Shown here piece after piece: positions 23,022-35,490 of a DNA stretch of 64,000 bases. Where the stretch lies: positions 5,436,803 through 5,500,802 of the forward strand of contig JANAVB010003999.1 of the NCBI GenBank assembly GCA_029216955.1, read 5' to 3'. The position numbers and the translations under genes are program-made. Source of the stretch: Iris pallida (taxonomy: Eukaryota; Streptophyta; Magnoliopsida; Asparagales; Iridaceae). Below the pieces are notes generated by a model, which made no database searches, was not told the origin of the DNA, and was given only the letters and a program-made list of their open reading frames with translations. Numbering within the stretch: the stretch's first letter is position 1; each line of letters opens with the position of its first letter.

Positions 23022-24429
23022 TGTCACGACCCGCACCCTTATGAGGGGCTCGAGCACGTGGGTACGTCCAGCCTACACCGCAGTATCGACGGTAGAACGC
23101 TGTATATAACGTCTAAAAATACTAAGACTAACAATATAAAGGTACCTGTACAGTATATACTCTCCGAGTGGAGGGTGACACAGCAATACAGTCTCAATCA
23201 CAGAATAAAACTAAGGTAGATAGCACAGAAGGAACATATGATAGATGAAATAGAACATGAGTCCAGTGTCCAACACAAGTCCGATATATACAACATCACA
23301 GGGTCTCAAAATATAACATAGAAGCTACAGACTGATAATGCTAGCTGAATCACAGTCCAGGCAACCCAACTAATCTACACTACTCTGGGAGAATAAAGTC
23401 TAGTGGCTCTACTATAAGGCAACGATCCTGGACTACTCCATCTAGCTCGAGCCCATAATAGATCGAGCAGTCCGACTCAGAATCATTTGTAATATATCAA
23501 CGGTATCCTGTAAGAAAAATGAGCAAGTACAAGCACTAACAGCAGTTCCATGTGAATTGACAAATTCTATAAGAGACAGTATAATGAACTACAAGACAAA
23601 GATATATGAAGACTTGAGAACCGTTCGGAAGCTGAGTTACAACCCTGAAACCAAACAAGGACCGGGGTTGTCACTCTTCTCCCGAGCAGAACTTAGTCTC
23701 CAATCAAGGTACAATATAAAGGCATGTAGAACATGTGAGTAATCTGAATATCATAGCATGGTGAGAAAGTACTGAATGCAGAACAGAACAGAATATATGA
23801 TAAGATAAGTAAATATAAAATGTGCCTCGAATATTATAGTATAATGTGATCGGTATGGGTCAAGATCAGGCTTCCAGCCGACCGTCTACAAGTACGTGGA
23901 CTCGGCCCGGCCGGGGATGGCAAGCTATGGAGCAAGTAGTAGCACAGGTCAGGCTATACCCATCGTGAGGTGAGGGTATAGCTATGATACAAGTAGTAAC
24001 TCAAGGTGGGCATTGATCAAACTATCTATAAAATTCTCCATTCCCCGAATAGTACACGGATCCAGACATGGCACGTCATGACGCGGGATTCCCTAAGAGG
24101 GGAGCAAGTCCTCTTCAGGAATTAGCGTCAATACAAGTACAAGAATCAAGGCCAAGCAAGTACCAGTATCCCAAGAAATCCAGGAATGACATCTCATGAC
24201 AGGAATCCGACAATACTAGTCCGTGAACTATCGTGACTGAGAATCAATTAAGACACTACGACTGAATCGGATATGGTAGATATCAAGATAATGAAAACTA
24301 TCAGTGAATGTACTCGCCTGTTAACCTGATCTGTAGGGTATATCAATGCTCAGAGTGGTAATCAGAAACCTAAAGATGAGATATTGCATGTTAATTTAGG
24401 TTTAACAAAGTTAAGAATGATTTATAATG

Positions 24430-24820
24430 AATGATATAAAATCTAGGTCAAACTAGGTCTCACTGAGTCACACTAAGTCCTATCAAGTCAATCTAGGTCA
24501 AATCAAGTTATATCAAGTCAATCTAAGTCAGACTAATTCAACTCTAGGTCATACCAGTCATCAGAAGTCAAAACAAGTCAAGGCAAATCAAAAGGGGTCA
24601 AGAGTTGGCCTACAGTTGACTTTTAGTCAACTGGTCAACCCTGGTCAACTCTGGTCAACTCTAGGTCAATCCAACGTCAAACTGGTTAAATGTTGACCAA
24701 TAGTTGACTTTTGGTCAACTGGTCAACTCTAGTTTGGATTTGGTCAAATTTAGACAAAGTGTTGACTCATCGTTTACTTTTGGATAGAAAGTCAACTTTA
24801 GGTCAACCGAGCCAAAATTG
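24430..24820. repeat. GTCAA/TTGAC-rich degenerate repeat (W-box-like cluster)
   Basis: The stretch is a run of short imperfect repeats built on GGTCAA and AAGTCAA, for example GGTCAACTGGTCAACCC (about 24639). Dozens of TTGAC or GTCAA words occur in under 400 bp. TTGAC(C/T) is the core of the plant W-box bound by WRKY factors. The density is visible; any regulatory role in this LTR is inference. Confidence 0.6.
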
Positions 24821-25439
24821 GTTCAAAAATGACATTTGTGGGGGGGTACCTAACAAGTCACCTAAGTTTCAAGTCAATCCGAATACCCGAACCCCGTATC
24901 TTGAAATTATCCGATACACATACCCATAAACCACTCTAACGTTGACGCCAAGTGGCATTCCCTTAGGAATTCCACTCCCGGCTTCCTAGGGTAGTAGGAT
25001 ATTAGCCTATACAATCATTAACTACCAAGTTCTCTAGGTAGAGTGGACATCCAGTCCATCTTACGGTCCATATTGGTCGTTTACCCGTTATCTCGAGTAT
25101 CTCAAGATACTCAATGGTATCGTGCGATACCATCTTCCAAATCCCACATGAAGTCCCGACTTCAACCTAAGAGCCTACCCGCAAACTTTATTTTATATTA
25201 GCTAATCCCCTCCAAGTTTGGACGCGTTCCGACGCTCCTAACTCAAAATCCCCTATTCACTAAATTTCTAACTCGACCATTCACTCACTCACTCAAACTC
25301 ATTTTTTTCACACTCACTTAGGACTAGTTTTAGGGGCTAGTTAGAGGGTATATATAGGTGTATATATAGCTATATATAGGGGTATATATATGTATATATA
25401 TATAGGTATATAGGTGGGGGTTTTAGGGGCTAAAGTGGG

Positions 25440-25536
25440 GTGCTACTGCTGCTGCTAAGGCTGCTTGCTGCTGCTGCTAGGCAGCTGCTGCCTGCTAATG
25501 TAGCTGTTGCTGTTGTGATTTGGGGGGGGGGGGGGG
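25440..25536. repeat. CTG-rich trinucleotide repeats and G15 run
   Basis: Irregular CTG/CTA triplets (about 25442-25515) are followed by 15 G (25522-25536). Low-complexity DNA within the solo LTR. Confidence 0.75.
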
Positions 25537-25796
25537 TAGCAGCCCCTTGGCCCCCCTAGCTGCTGTTGGTGCTCTCCGACTTCCCCTCTTCTTCCCTCTC
25601 TTTCTCCCTCTGTAAATCCTTCTCTAAACTCCTCTATTCTCCTCTCTAAAACTCCTCTATTCTTTCTAATATATATATAAACTCTCACATACAAATCTCT
25701 CATTCTCCCCCTCTCTATATATATAAATACACACACAAGTATATATATATATAGACACACACATATATATATATATGAACACACACACACACATAC

Positions 25797-25906
<110 letters not shown>

Positions 25907-26411
25907 ATATATATAGACACTCTCACACACACACTAAATATGAATATTACACTCCACATAACACTAATACAAATGAAGTTTAACGTGCCTAACCCACTTA
26001 GATGAAATCTAATTATTCTAGAAGTGTCCAAATTTGGGGAAAAACTCAAGGACAATCACGAACCCAAACTTCTCCTAGGACACTCCAAACGGACTCAAAC
26101 TTGACACGAATAGGAACACGAACGTGGGGATCAATCCTACGGGGTCCAATCTAGTTTACATGATGAAAAGAATAGATTAGAGGATACGTTGTACCTATCG
26201 GGAGATGGATTTCCGATTCGAAAGTCCTCCGACACGGCTCCGACACGATGAATTGTTTAGGACACACCCTTGCACTTCTTGCTCCCAAAAGCTTGGAGAA
26301 GCTTCACTTGGGGTAGAGGAAGAGTTGGATGGAAGAAAAATGGGAAGCGAAAGTTTATTTTGAGATGAAATCCAAGGATTTCTATTCTTGCTTTTTGAAA
26401 GAAACTTGGAG

Positions 26412-26455
26412 AAGAAGAAGAAGAAGAAGAAGAAGAAGAAGAAGAAGAAGAAGAA
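26412..26455. repeat. (GAA)n microsatellite
   Basis: About 14 GAA triplets. Poly-arginine or poly-phenylalanine frames across it are artefacts. Confidence 0.9.
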
Positions 26456-26877
26456 ATTTTGAAGTGAAGAAGAAGGAAAGAGGGAGGGGTGGCTGGCCCT
26501 ATTGGAAAGGGTTTGGGGCAACTTACAATTTACAAGTTTGTCCCTCCCTTGCTTACATGCTAAGTTATCTTCCTAAATTGGTTTGGGGGTTAGTTAAAAC
26601 TAAATAAAAATCATAATTAAGCCAAATACTCATAGGAATTTGTCCGAACTTCTAGACCTAATTGTCAAGTATGGTGGGCCATGGCTAATTAATGTGCTAA
26701 TCACAACTCAAGTCGAAATTCTTCGGAGTCCCGAATTAAGTCGGAATGCGATAAAATTCGAACCCGACTCCTATAATCATTAAATATTAATATTCATGAA
26801 ATAAAATTCCCAAAAATATTCTAAAATGAAAAATTACCATTTTACCCCTATCTTGGAAAAGTGAGGGTGACATTATA

Positions 26878-28923
26878 TATCTTTTAGTGTCCCTTGGCTT
26901 TCAGAGGTTATTTTTCTCCATATCCTTATCATACTCCAGCATTCCTTAGCGTCCATACTCTTTTGTTATTCTAGGATTAGATTTTTCCCAATCTCCTTCT
27001 TTGACAAACATATTTCAAAATTTTCATTAGTTGATCAAAACATACTTCTCTACCTTTATGTAGAATTTAGATCTATTTCACTATTTAGAGTTTTAAATTC
27101 TCCTTTAGCAAACTTGGTAAACTTTTATCTATCCAGAGTATTTTTACGACTAGTAAATCCAACCATTTATCTTGACATTATTTTTCAATTGACTTTCTTG
27201 GGACCAATCTCGAACCAAATTCTTCTGGAACCATAAAGTCCCAAGGTTAATTATTACCAAAAGAATTGGTTCAACTTAGCTTGTTCACGAATCTTCCAAG
27301 GGGATTATTTTCCAAAAATAATTCTAATATTAATTGATATTTCCTAAGTTATTCCAAGACCAAGAATATCTTCATTTGTTGACTTCCTCCACTCAACCTG
27401 AAACCTTACTCTCTCTCTAAGAACTTCTTGATCAGTTCAAGGCCTAGAAAGCTTCCAAAACTCAATACTTTATTCTTGTTGATTATTACTAGATGATACC
27501 CTGTAGAGTTGTAATAAGATATCTTTTGAGTTCATAAGAATTTGCTGAATCTTACCGATATGAATTGACCCTTGATTACACTCTTTGTTGGCAGTGTCTT
27601 TCACAAAGTCATGTTTTCCTTACAATACGAATTCTGAAAACTTAGAAGATTCTATTCTTAATGAGAATATATGGCGGTATTCATCAAAGAAATATTGGTG
27701 TTAAGATTTGAGAAGAATGAAATTCTGGTAAATCCTTAGATACGTGTTAGTGCTCGAGGTGATAATGACATGAGGAGTGAAATTCTAATCTGAATGAGTT
27801 ACAGTGATAAGACAAGCGACTTACCAATAAAATATATTACGGAGTGTAAAGGTGAAAAGATATATGGATATTTAGGGATCGAAATCATTTATGGAAAATG
27901 CAGGGATGTAGTAACGATCAATTAATTGTGTGACTTAGAGGTTGAAAAAAAATAAATACAGAGGTATACCTTAAAGGAATGACATATGGAATAAAAAAAA
28001 TCTACACATGGTGGGCAGAGCAAGAAAACTCGAGGTATAATTTAATTGAAGACAGCGATTGATGATGAGGAGATGAATCATGGTGTGTTTTTCATAAATA
28101 AGATTGTAAGTATTATAAGAGAAAAAAATGTGCACGATGAATTGAAACGTACCATCGATGGGTGAAATTTTTTTTTTTGAACTTGTGGAGTACTTAATTG
28201 GGGATTGAAAATACGAATCGAAAGACCCAGATGTTATAAATAAGAGATCAAAGGATTAAGGGATGCAACAAACTACTCCTGAGAAAAAAAAAATTATTGG
28301 CTAAGTGATAACAACAAAATTAGAAGCTCAAGATCGAATAACCCAACTTCCATTTGGTCAAGGATTTTGAATCAAACGTTTAAATCAGGAGATGTCAAAA
28401 TGTACATGATGGTAAAAATAGAAGTTTAAAGGAATACAAGATTGATGATGGATTAGACAGTTGCATAAGAATATCATTCACGACCAGTTTAATTTTAGAA
28501 GAATATTGGGTTGATTTTCTAGAACATTATTTTCTTTGAGATACCCAATTTTCAGTAATACTATTTCGTATGTATTCGTGACTATACATGACTTTGCTTG
28601 ACATGACAATTTCACCATTCCTTAGTGTGTCTTTTGCAATTCTTAGACTTTGTAGCACTGTTAGGATCATAAAGATGGAATATTGATAAAGATAGGAAGA
28701 CGGAATGTGTTGGATCATGAATAAGTGAGTTGGTGACCATAGAGTAGTTTGGATAACGAAGTTAAATCATGATGTTTTGAGAATTACCACTTGAGGGAGA
28801 AGTGGTGCATGAATAAAATTGATGATGAAAAAGGGCTAATGATTATAAAATTGATGACTGAGAAAATGTTTCATAACTGAGGTACCATTTTTGAGATATA
28901 ACCAACAATTGATGATGTCTTTC
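26878..28923 (+). mobile_element. LARD-like element 2, interior, second segment
   Basis: After the TTATA duplication the non-coding interior resumes. It is A-rich with no open frame of note. It is interrupted at CTTTC (28919-28923) by the Sirevirus-type element and continues at 38234. Confidence 0.65.
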
Positions 28924-30269
28924 TGTAGAACCCTAGAGGGGGGTGAATAGGGAAATTAAAAATTAACTACAACAATTGATGCAATAAAGACAATTGAAAG
29001 TAAAGAGTAGAAAGATCAAACGCAAACGTAAGGATGTATCCTGGTATCCTCTTTTGAGGCAGTCCAGTCCCGGAACTCTCTCCGGCTTTAATCCACTATT
29101 TTACCAAATAGTACACACGAGTTTGGATCCGAAGAACTCGCCAACTTCAACACGAGTTTGGATCCGAAGACTCGCCAACTTCTACACACGAGTTTTCTTA
29201 CGAAGGCTCGCCAACTTCAAACAAAAGAGAATGAGAACTTGTTGATCTTCTAACACGTGAAGATCGAAATGTACAACTCTTTAATACTCTAGCACTTTGG
29301 GAGAGGATGACAATGAAAAGCTTGGAAGAGTATTAATGGTGGAGCTCTTGGTTGTTAGAAAATTTATGGAAGAGTTGGTGAAGAAGCTCAAGAGAGAGAG
29401 AGAGCTTTCTTTTATAAGAGAACCAAGAGTTGGTGGCATTTAATGCTCTGAATACAGACAGACCGGCATGCCGTCGGTATGCAGCGGCATACCGTCGGTA
29501 TACCGGCCAAATAGTAACGGTCATATTAATGACCGTTAGAGAGCATTAAATACGGCCATTAATGCTAGTCAGAGCAATTCGAAAACCAAATATTTGAAAC
29601 CCGGTATACAGCCGGTATGCCGGAGCATGCCGTCGGTATGCCGACAATTGTCACAGCAAGTTTTGAGTTGCTAAAAGCGGTATACCGCCGGTATGCCGGA
29701 GCATGCCGTCGATATGCCGACAATTTGTCACAGCAACTTTTGGGTTGCTAAAAACGGTATACCGTCGGTATGCCGGAGCATACCGTCGGAATGCCGACAA
29801 TTTGTCACAGCAACTTTCTGGACAAGAAAAGCGGTATACCGTCGGTATGCCGAAGCATACCGCCGGTATGCCGACTATTTATCACAGCAACTTTCTGTAT
29901 ACTAAAAACGGTATACCGTCGGTATGCCGAAGCATACCGCCGGTATGCCGAAGCATACCGCCGGTATGCCGAAGCATACCGCCGGTATGCCGCTCTGTAG
30001 CTATTTGATTTTTGACTTGTTCTTTTTACTGTCATCCGTCCTTAGGTATTTACAGATATACCTAGACCAGTACAGACTCGAAGACTCTAAGCAGGAAGAC
30101 GTCGTCATATGCTGGGAACGCCGGTAACTGCTACAGTCTTCAAGAAAGAAGGAGAAAGCTCTTGAACGGAAGAACTCCATGTAGTAGATCTTCTGAGAAT
30201 GTTTGAATCTGAAGAACAGAAGTAAACTACGAAGATGCTATTAATTACTCAAAATAAAATGTGCCAACA
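28924..30269 (-). repeat. 3' LTR of the Sirevirus-type element
   Basis: The 1346 bp LTR adjoins the main polypurine tract at 30270. It is ~41 bp longer than the other LTR, mainly because it holds two more 21 bp units in its tandem repeat near 29930-29990. Confidence 0.9.
29590..29998. repeat. ~76 bp tandem repeat with palindromic CGGTATGCCG cores (3' LTR)
   Basis: About five units begin near 29601, 29678, 29755, 29831 and 29908. Each holds ACCGTCGGTATGCCG-type palindromic words followed by a spacer with GTCACAGCAACTTT. The last unit is extended by 21 bp subrepeats (AAGCATACCGCCGGTATGCCG-like). Open frames on both strands (repeating RRYA, PVCRSI) are by-products. Confidence 0.85.
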
Positions 30270-30372
30270 AACTCCCCCATTTTGATAATTGACAAATTAG
30301 AGAGATAGCATCTTCAGGGAGTAGCTCCCCCGTAGGTAGACAGCTCCCCCTCAATACGATTTCTCCCCCTTT
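30270..30372 (-). promoter_or_regulatory. Main polypurine tract plus three further modules
   Basis: On the minus strand, AAAATGGGGGAGTT (30270-30283) abuts the 3' LTR and is the plus-strand DNA primer. Further G-rich modules occur at about 30324-30331, 30343-30352 and 30361-30372. Multiple polypurine modules upstream of the 3' LTR are a described hallmark of Sireviruses. Confidence 0.75.
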
Positions 30373-30692
30373 GTCACTTAGTCAAAGATGGGGATAAACA
30401 ATAGAAACAGTGCATAATAAAAAATGACATGAGTATATAAAGAGAAGCATGCATTAATATATTAAAGTAGAAAGTGAATACATGCTGGACCCATACATAT
30501 CATAGTAATAAAAAGACTCCATACGAGAGCCAGACACGAGAGACAACCATAGATAACGTCCCCGAAGGACAGCAGACAACTAGAACAAGCACCAACCGGT
30601 CCCCGAAGGACCACAAAAGACAACATAAGGAAAAACCCATAAAAACTAGAAACACTCAAGAACCGAAACCATCACCAAAAGGAACTCCATCC

Positions 30693-31898
30693 CTAATCCT
30701 CAGTCGGATCATCATCATCATCACCCTGAGCCTGCTGGAAGGCACCAAAAGGATCAATGCCGTCAGGGTACATAAACCCATAGGCATTGGGGTCAGAGAA
30801 GCGCGGGCCCGTGTACATGGGATCCTGAAGATTAAGATCCAGAAAGGCATCACGGTCTTGAAGAGTGTACTGAATAAAGTACCCCTGATCGTGGAAACGA
30901 GTCTGGATCAGGGCGCCAAGTCCACGAGTGTGGGCCCGCATCTGCTCCTCCGCCTGGGCCATCCGCATATCAAAGTGCTGCTGAGTGAGCGGCATATAAC
31001 GGCCCGAAGTAGGAGGGGTAGATGTGGGAGCAGCAGGAGTGGATGCTAGTTGCTCTTGGGAAGATGAGGCACGGGAAGTAGAGGCGCCAGCAAGGGTACG
31101 GGAGACAGCGAGATATGAGGGGACGCCATCCGAGGAGCAGAGAGACAGGTCAACATGTTTGGCCTCCATAAGCAGTGTGATAAAAGAGCCATAGTAGAGA
31201 TTCTGCTTCCCCGAAGGCAAGACACGTCGGAATTGCAGAAGAAGAATCTTTGGGAAGGAGAATCACTTCTGGGCATAGAGATGATACATGCAGACGAGGG
31301 CATCACCGGTGATTGCGTCATAGTTCCCGCCCTTAGGAAAGAGAGTGTGGCACACGATCCGATGGAGCTCGTAATAAAATGGCTCCAGCTGGACAGAGAG
31401 GGCCGGGATGGCAGGAGGGTTGGGACCCTTGCAGATGATACGGCAGAATTCGTCAAAAGGTGACGCCGCCGAGGAGTTGAGAGCACCCAAAGATGGTAAC
31501 GCTTTCCCTTTGTCCGGGATGCCTAGGATGTTCCCCACTTCCCGAGAAGTAAGACGGAAGTGGCGGTCATTGACCATAGATTGAATGGCGGATGGATCGT
31601 CGTCATCCCCTCGCATGTTGCAATAGAAAAGTCGGATAACAGCGGGGTAGACAGGAATCTGACGTCGAAGAAGAAAGGAGAGACCGGCGTCGTCAAACAA
31701 AGGGACGTGACCGGGAAAGAGGTTCCAGTTGATCGCCCGTCCCTTGAACACGTTGTGATGGATGAAGTGCTGGAACCAAAGGTCGGCCGCCAGAGAGTTG
31801 GAGAAGACGTGTTGGTCATAGCCGGTAGGTAGCGCCACCGGGACGAAGGGATTGAACAAGGAGGAGGAGGAGGATCGGGGGCACTTAGGGTTAGCCAT
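30693..31898 (-). pseudogene. Additional ORF downstream of pol (plant transposon protein-like)
   Basis: A frame of ~400 codons starts at an ATG at 31898 (MANPKCPRSSSSS) and runs to 30693, interrupted by one in-frame TGA at 31263-31265. Residues ~30-190 (including FYCNMRG, FRLTSREVGNILGIPD, LHRIVCHTLFPKG) resemble the 'putative plant transposon protein' domain found in extra ORFs of plant retroelements. Its C-terminal third is Gln/Asp-rich and low in complexity. The position between pol and the 3' LTR is where Sireviruses carry their extra, sometimes envelope-like, ORF. I see no signal peptide or convincing membrane segment in it, so an envelope role is not supported. Its function is unknown. 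Confidence 0.7.
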
Positions 31899-32400
31899 TG
31901 TAGATGGATTTGGTGCTTTGGTGGGGAAGAAGTAGTAGAGAGGAGATGGAAGAAAGAGGGTTTTTAAAGTAGAGGAGGAAGATGAAGAGATGAGTTTAAA
32001 AAGGGGGGGTAGGGAGGAAACGGTTGTAGAGGAGGAGTGAAGTGGGGAGATGAAAAGGTGATGGGATAAAATTAATGAGAGTGGAGTAAAAAGAGGAGAG
32101 AAAGGGGGAAGGTGATTTGAAGTGTAATAAATAGGAGGGGAGTTGAGGAGATGGGTAGTTAAGAGGGATGGGATGGATGAGAGGGAATAAAGATATGATA
32201 AATAGAACAATGGAAGAGAGATAAAAAAGGGGGCCCGGATCTCAGAGTACGTGTCCTGTCCGCCTCCCACCGGCATACCGGCGGTATGCCGACGTGTACC
32301 GACGGTATGCCGAGTTTCAAAACTGAACATAATTCTGCTTGGAAAAACGGCATGCCGCCGGTATACCGTAGTATACCATCGGTGTGCCGGCCGAATGGGA
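31899..32400 (-). other. Non-coding spacer between pol and the extra ORF
   Basis: AG-rich on the plus strand. Between about 32270 and 32400 it carries the same palindromic GGTATGCCG words that form the LTR tandem repeats, for example GGCGGTATGCCGACG. The upstream part of an open frame here (32411-31899) lacks domain character. Confidence 0.6.
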
Positions 32401-35400
32401 CTATGGATCAAAGGACAAAATGCCTAGTTCACGGCAAAGGAAAGAGAAGCGATCTTCCGGGAGAGGCTTAGTGAAGATATCGGCTAATTGATAGGTAGTA
32501 TCAATAAATTCAAGACGGATATCTCCTTTTTGCTGATGGTCACGAAGAAAATGGTATCTAATTTCAATGTGCTTCGTGCATGAGTGACAAATCTGGTTTT
32601 TCGTGAGATTGATAGAGCTAGTGTTATCACATTTAATAGGGGTGCAAGAATGAGAAATACCATAATCTAAAAGTGTTTGTGACATCCAAAGAATTTGTGC
32701 ACAACAACAACCAGCCGCAATATACTCTACCTCAGTGGTTGAAAGAGCAACAGAGTTTTGCTTCTTACTAAACCACGATACCAAGGACTTTTCGAGGAAT
32801 TGACAAGTGCCACTAGTGCTTTTGCGGTCAATCTTGCATCCGGCAAAATCCGCATCCGAAAAGCCATGAAGCTCAAAGGATGAAGATTTTGGATACCAAA
32901 GACCCATGTTAATGGAGCCTTTGAGATAACGAAAAATGTGCTTCACGGCACTCAAATATGATTCTTTTGGATTGGCTTGATATCGTGCACACAAGAAAAC
33001 AGAAAATATGATATCCGGACGGCTAGCAGTTAAATAGAGTAAGCTACCGATCATACCTCTATACTTACGAATGTCGACCGATGTGCCATCTTCATCACTG
33101 TCAAGCTTTGTCGTTGTGGCCATAGGAGTCCTCATTGATTTGGATGAGTCAAGGTCGAAACGCTTGAGGAGGTCCTTTGTATATTTTGCTTGATTGATGA
33201 AGGTTCCTTTAGGTCCTTGTTTGATTTGTAATCCCAAGAAGAAGGAGAGTTCACCCATCATACTCATTTCAAACTCTTCCTGCATAACTTTGGCAAATTC
33301 TACACAAAGAGTGTTGTTAGTAGAACCAAAAATAATATCATCAACATAAATTTGAACCAATAAGAGAGTCCCATCATGGGATTTAATAAAAAGTGTGGTG
33401 TCAACTTTGCCCTTTGAAAAATTATGAGAAACAAGAAAAGAGCTAAGACGCTCATACCAAGCACGTGGAGCTTGTTTGAGGCCATAAAGGGCTTTATGGA
33501 GTGTGAAGACGTGATTAGGAAATTGAAAATCTTCAAAACCGGGAGGTTGTTTAACATAAACTTCCTCTTTAATAATACCAATTAGAAAAGCACTTTTAAC
33601 ATCCATTTGAAATAGCTTAAAGTCATTAAAACAAGCAAAGGCACAAAGCATACGAATGGATTCAAGACGTGCAACCGGAGCATAGGTTTCGTCGTAGTCA
33701 ATGCCTTCCTCTTGGTTATAGCCTTGAGCAACCAATCGGGCTTTGTTACGAGTCACTAACCCATCTTTATTAAGCTTGTTGCGAAACACCCATTTAGTTC
33801 CAATAATGGGGTGATTGCTAGGTTTTGGGACAAGTTCCCAAACCTTGCTTCGCTCAAATTGATTTAGCTCTTCTTGCATAGCTATCATCCAAAATTCATC
33901 AAGAAAAGCATCATTAATATTTTTAGGCTCTATTTGAGAGATAAAAGCCACATTGGCACAAAGATCACGAGTGGCGGATCTTGTGCTAACACTTGAGGAA
34001 GGATCCCCAATGATAATCTCCTTAGGATGATTGGTGACAAATCTCCATTCTCTTGGGAGATCCTATGGAGGAGGCTCGAGAGGAGGAGACTCTTTAGATG
34101 GGGTCACAACTTCATTGTTAGATGAAGAAGGACGATCCTCAATAGAGGAGTTCTCCAACCCAAACGAGATGTCATCAATATCCTCGGAAGAGGAGAATGT
34201 AGAAGAGTTGAGTTCATTAAAAGAGACATTGATTGACTCTTCGACAACAAGACTTCTTTTGTTAAAAACACGAAAACCTTTACTATGAGTAGAGTATCCA
34301 AGGAATATTCCTTCATAGGCTTTTTCTTCAAACTTGCCTAGGTTATCCTTGGTATTCAAAATAAAACAATTGCAACCAAAAACTTTGAAATATTCAATAG
34401 AAGGAATTTTGTTGAACCAAAGCTCATAAGGAGTCTTCTTAGTAATAGGTCTAATCAAGACTCTATTAATAACATGACACGTCGTATTAACGGCTTTCGC
34501 CCAAAAATATTGGGGGAGCTTATATTGGTTTAACATAACCCGGGCCATATCGCCAAGGGTTCTATTCTTTCTCTCCACAACACCATTTTGTTGAGGAGTA
34601 CGAGGACAAGCAAAATCATGTCCAAAACCATTCTTTTCACAAAATCTTTTGAAATCAACATTATCAAATTCTCCTCTATGATCACTCCTAATTTTGTTGA
34701 TAGAAAAACCTTTCTCATTTTGAACACGTTTACAAAAAGCAACAAATTCACGAAAAGTATCACTTTTGCAAGCAAGAAAAATAACCCAAGTAAATCTCGA
34801 AAAATTATCAACTAAAACAAAAGCATAAAGTTTGCCACCAAGGCTAGCTACTCTACTAGGCCCGAAAAGATCCATATGAATAAGTTGAAGGGGTCTAGTG
34901 GTACTCACAGAGTTGATGGATTTGAAGGATGACTTAGTCAACTTACTTTTCTCGCATTCTTCACATACCATATCCTTTTTGAAAGGGATACTAGGAAGTC
35001 CTCGTACAAGCTTCTTGGAGGCGAGACGAGAGATGGTATCCATGTTAGCGTATCCAAGCCTCATGTGCCAAAGCCAACTCTCATCGTTCTTGGCAACTAG
35101 GCACCTGTCATTGTTAGTACCTTCAACAAGATAAAGAACATAAATATTATTTTCTCTAATGCCTTCATACACAATAGTTCCATTAGAGCTATCGATAATG
35201 TAGCATTTGAGTTTAACAAACTTGATATCATAGCCATTATCGGTAAGATGGCTAATACTAAGGAGATTATGCTTGAGATTAGTAACAAGACATACATTAT
35301 TAATACAAGAATAATGAGGAGAACCGATATTACCATTTCCAATAATATAACCTTTAAGATTGTTACCGAAGGAGACGTGTCCTTCTTTCTTTATCGATAG

Positions 35401-35490
35401 TATTGTAAAAAGTGAAGCATCACCGGTCATGTGCCGTGAACAACCGCTATCGAGAATCCACTTGCTTCTAGCATGAGAAGGATTCGTCAC
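32401..35490 (-). pseudogene. pol polyprotein, one in-frame stop (Sirevirus-type copia)
   Basis: One frame covers protease, integrase, reverse transcriptase and RNase H, ending at 32401. The aspartic protease motif is ILDSGCSRHMTGD near the start. The integrase region has WHMRLGYANM (second zinc His replaced by Tyr), CEEC, then catalytic Asp in IHMDLFGP, Asp in IRSDHRGEF (normally DHGGEF) and Glu in NGVVERKNRTL. Reverse transcriptase shows QMDVKSAFL and YVDDIIFGSTN; RNase H shows GFSDADFAGC and STTEVEYIA. A single TAG at 34063-34065 interrupts it between integrase and reverse transcriptase, and the two halves stay in the same frame. The altered integrase residues suggest damage beyond the stop. 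The frame opens with GTG; translation presumably depends on gag. Confidence 0.9.

Noticed and set aside
26195..26607. Poly-Phe and poly-Arg frames
   Set aside because: They come from a GAA microsatellite inside a solo LTR.
29693..30035. Overlapping open frames on both strands with repeating RRYA or PVCRSI motifs
   Set aside because: They are by-products of the palindromic LTR minisatellite and exist in all frames that lack stops.
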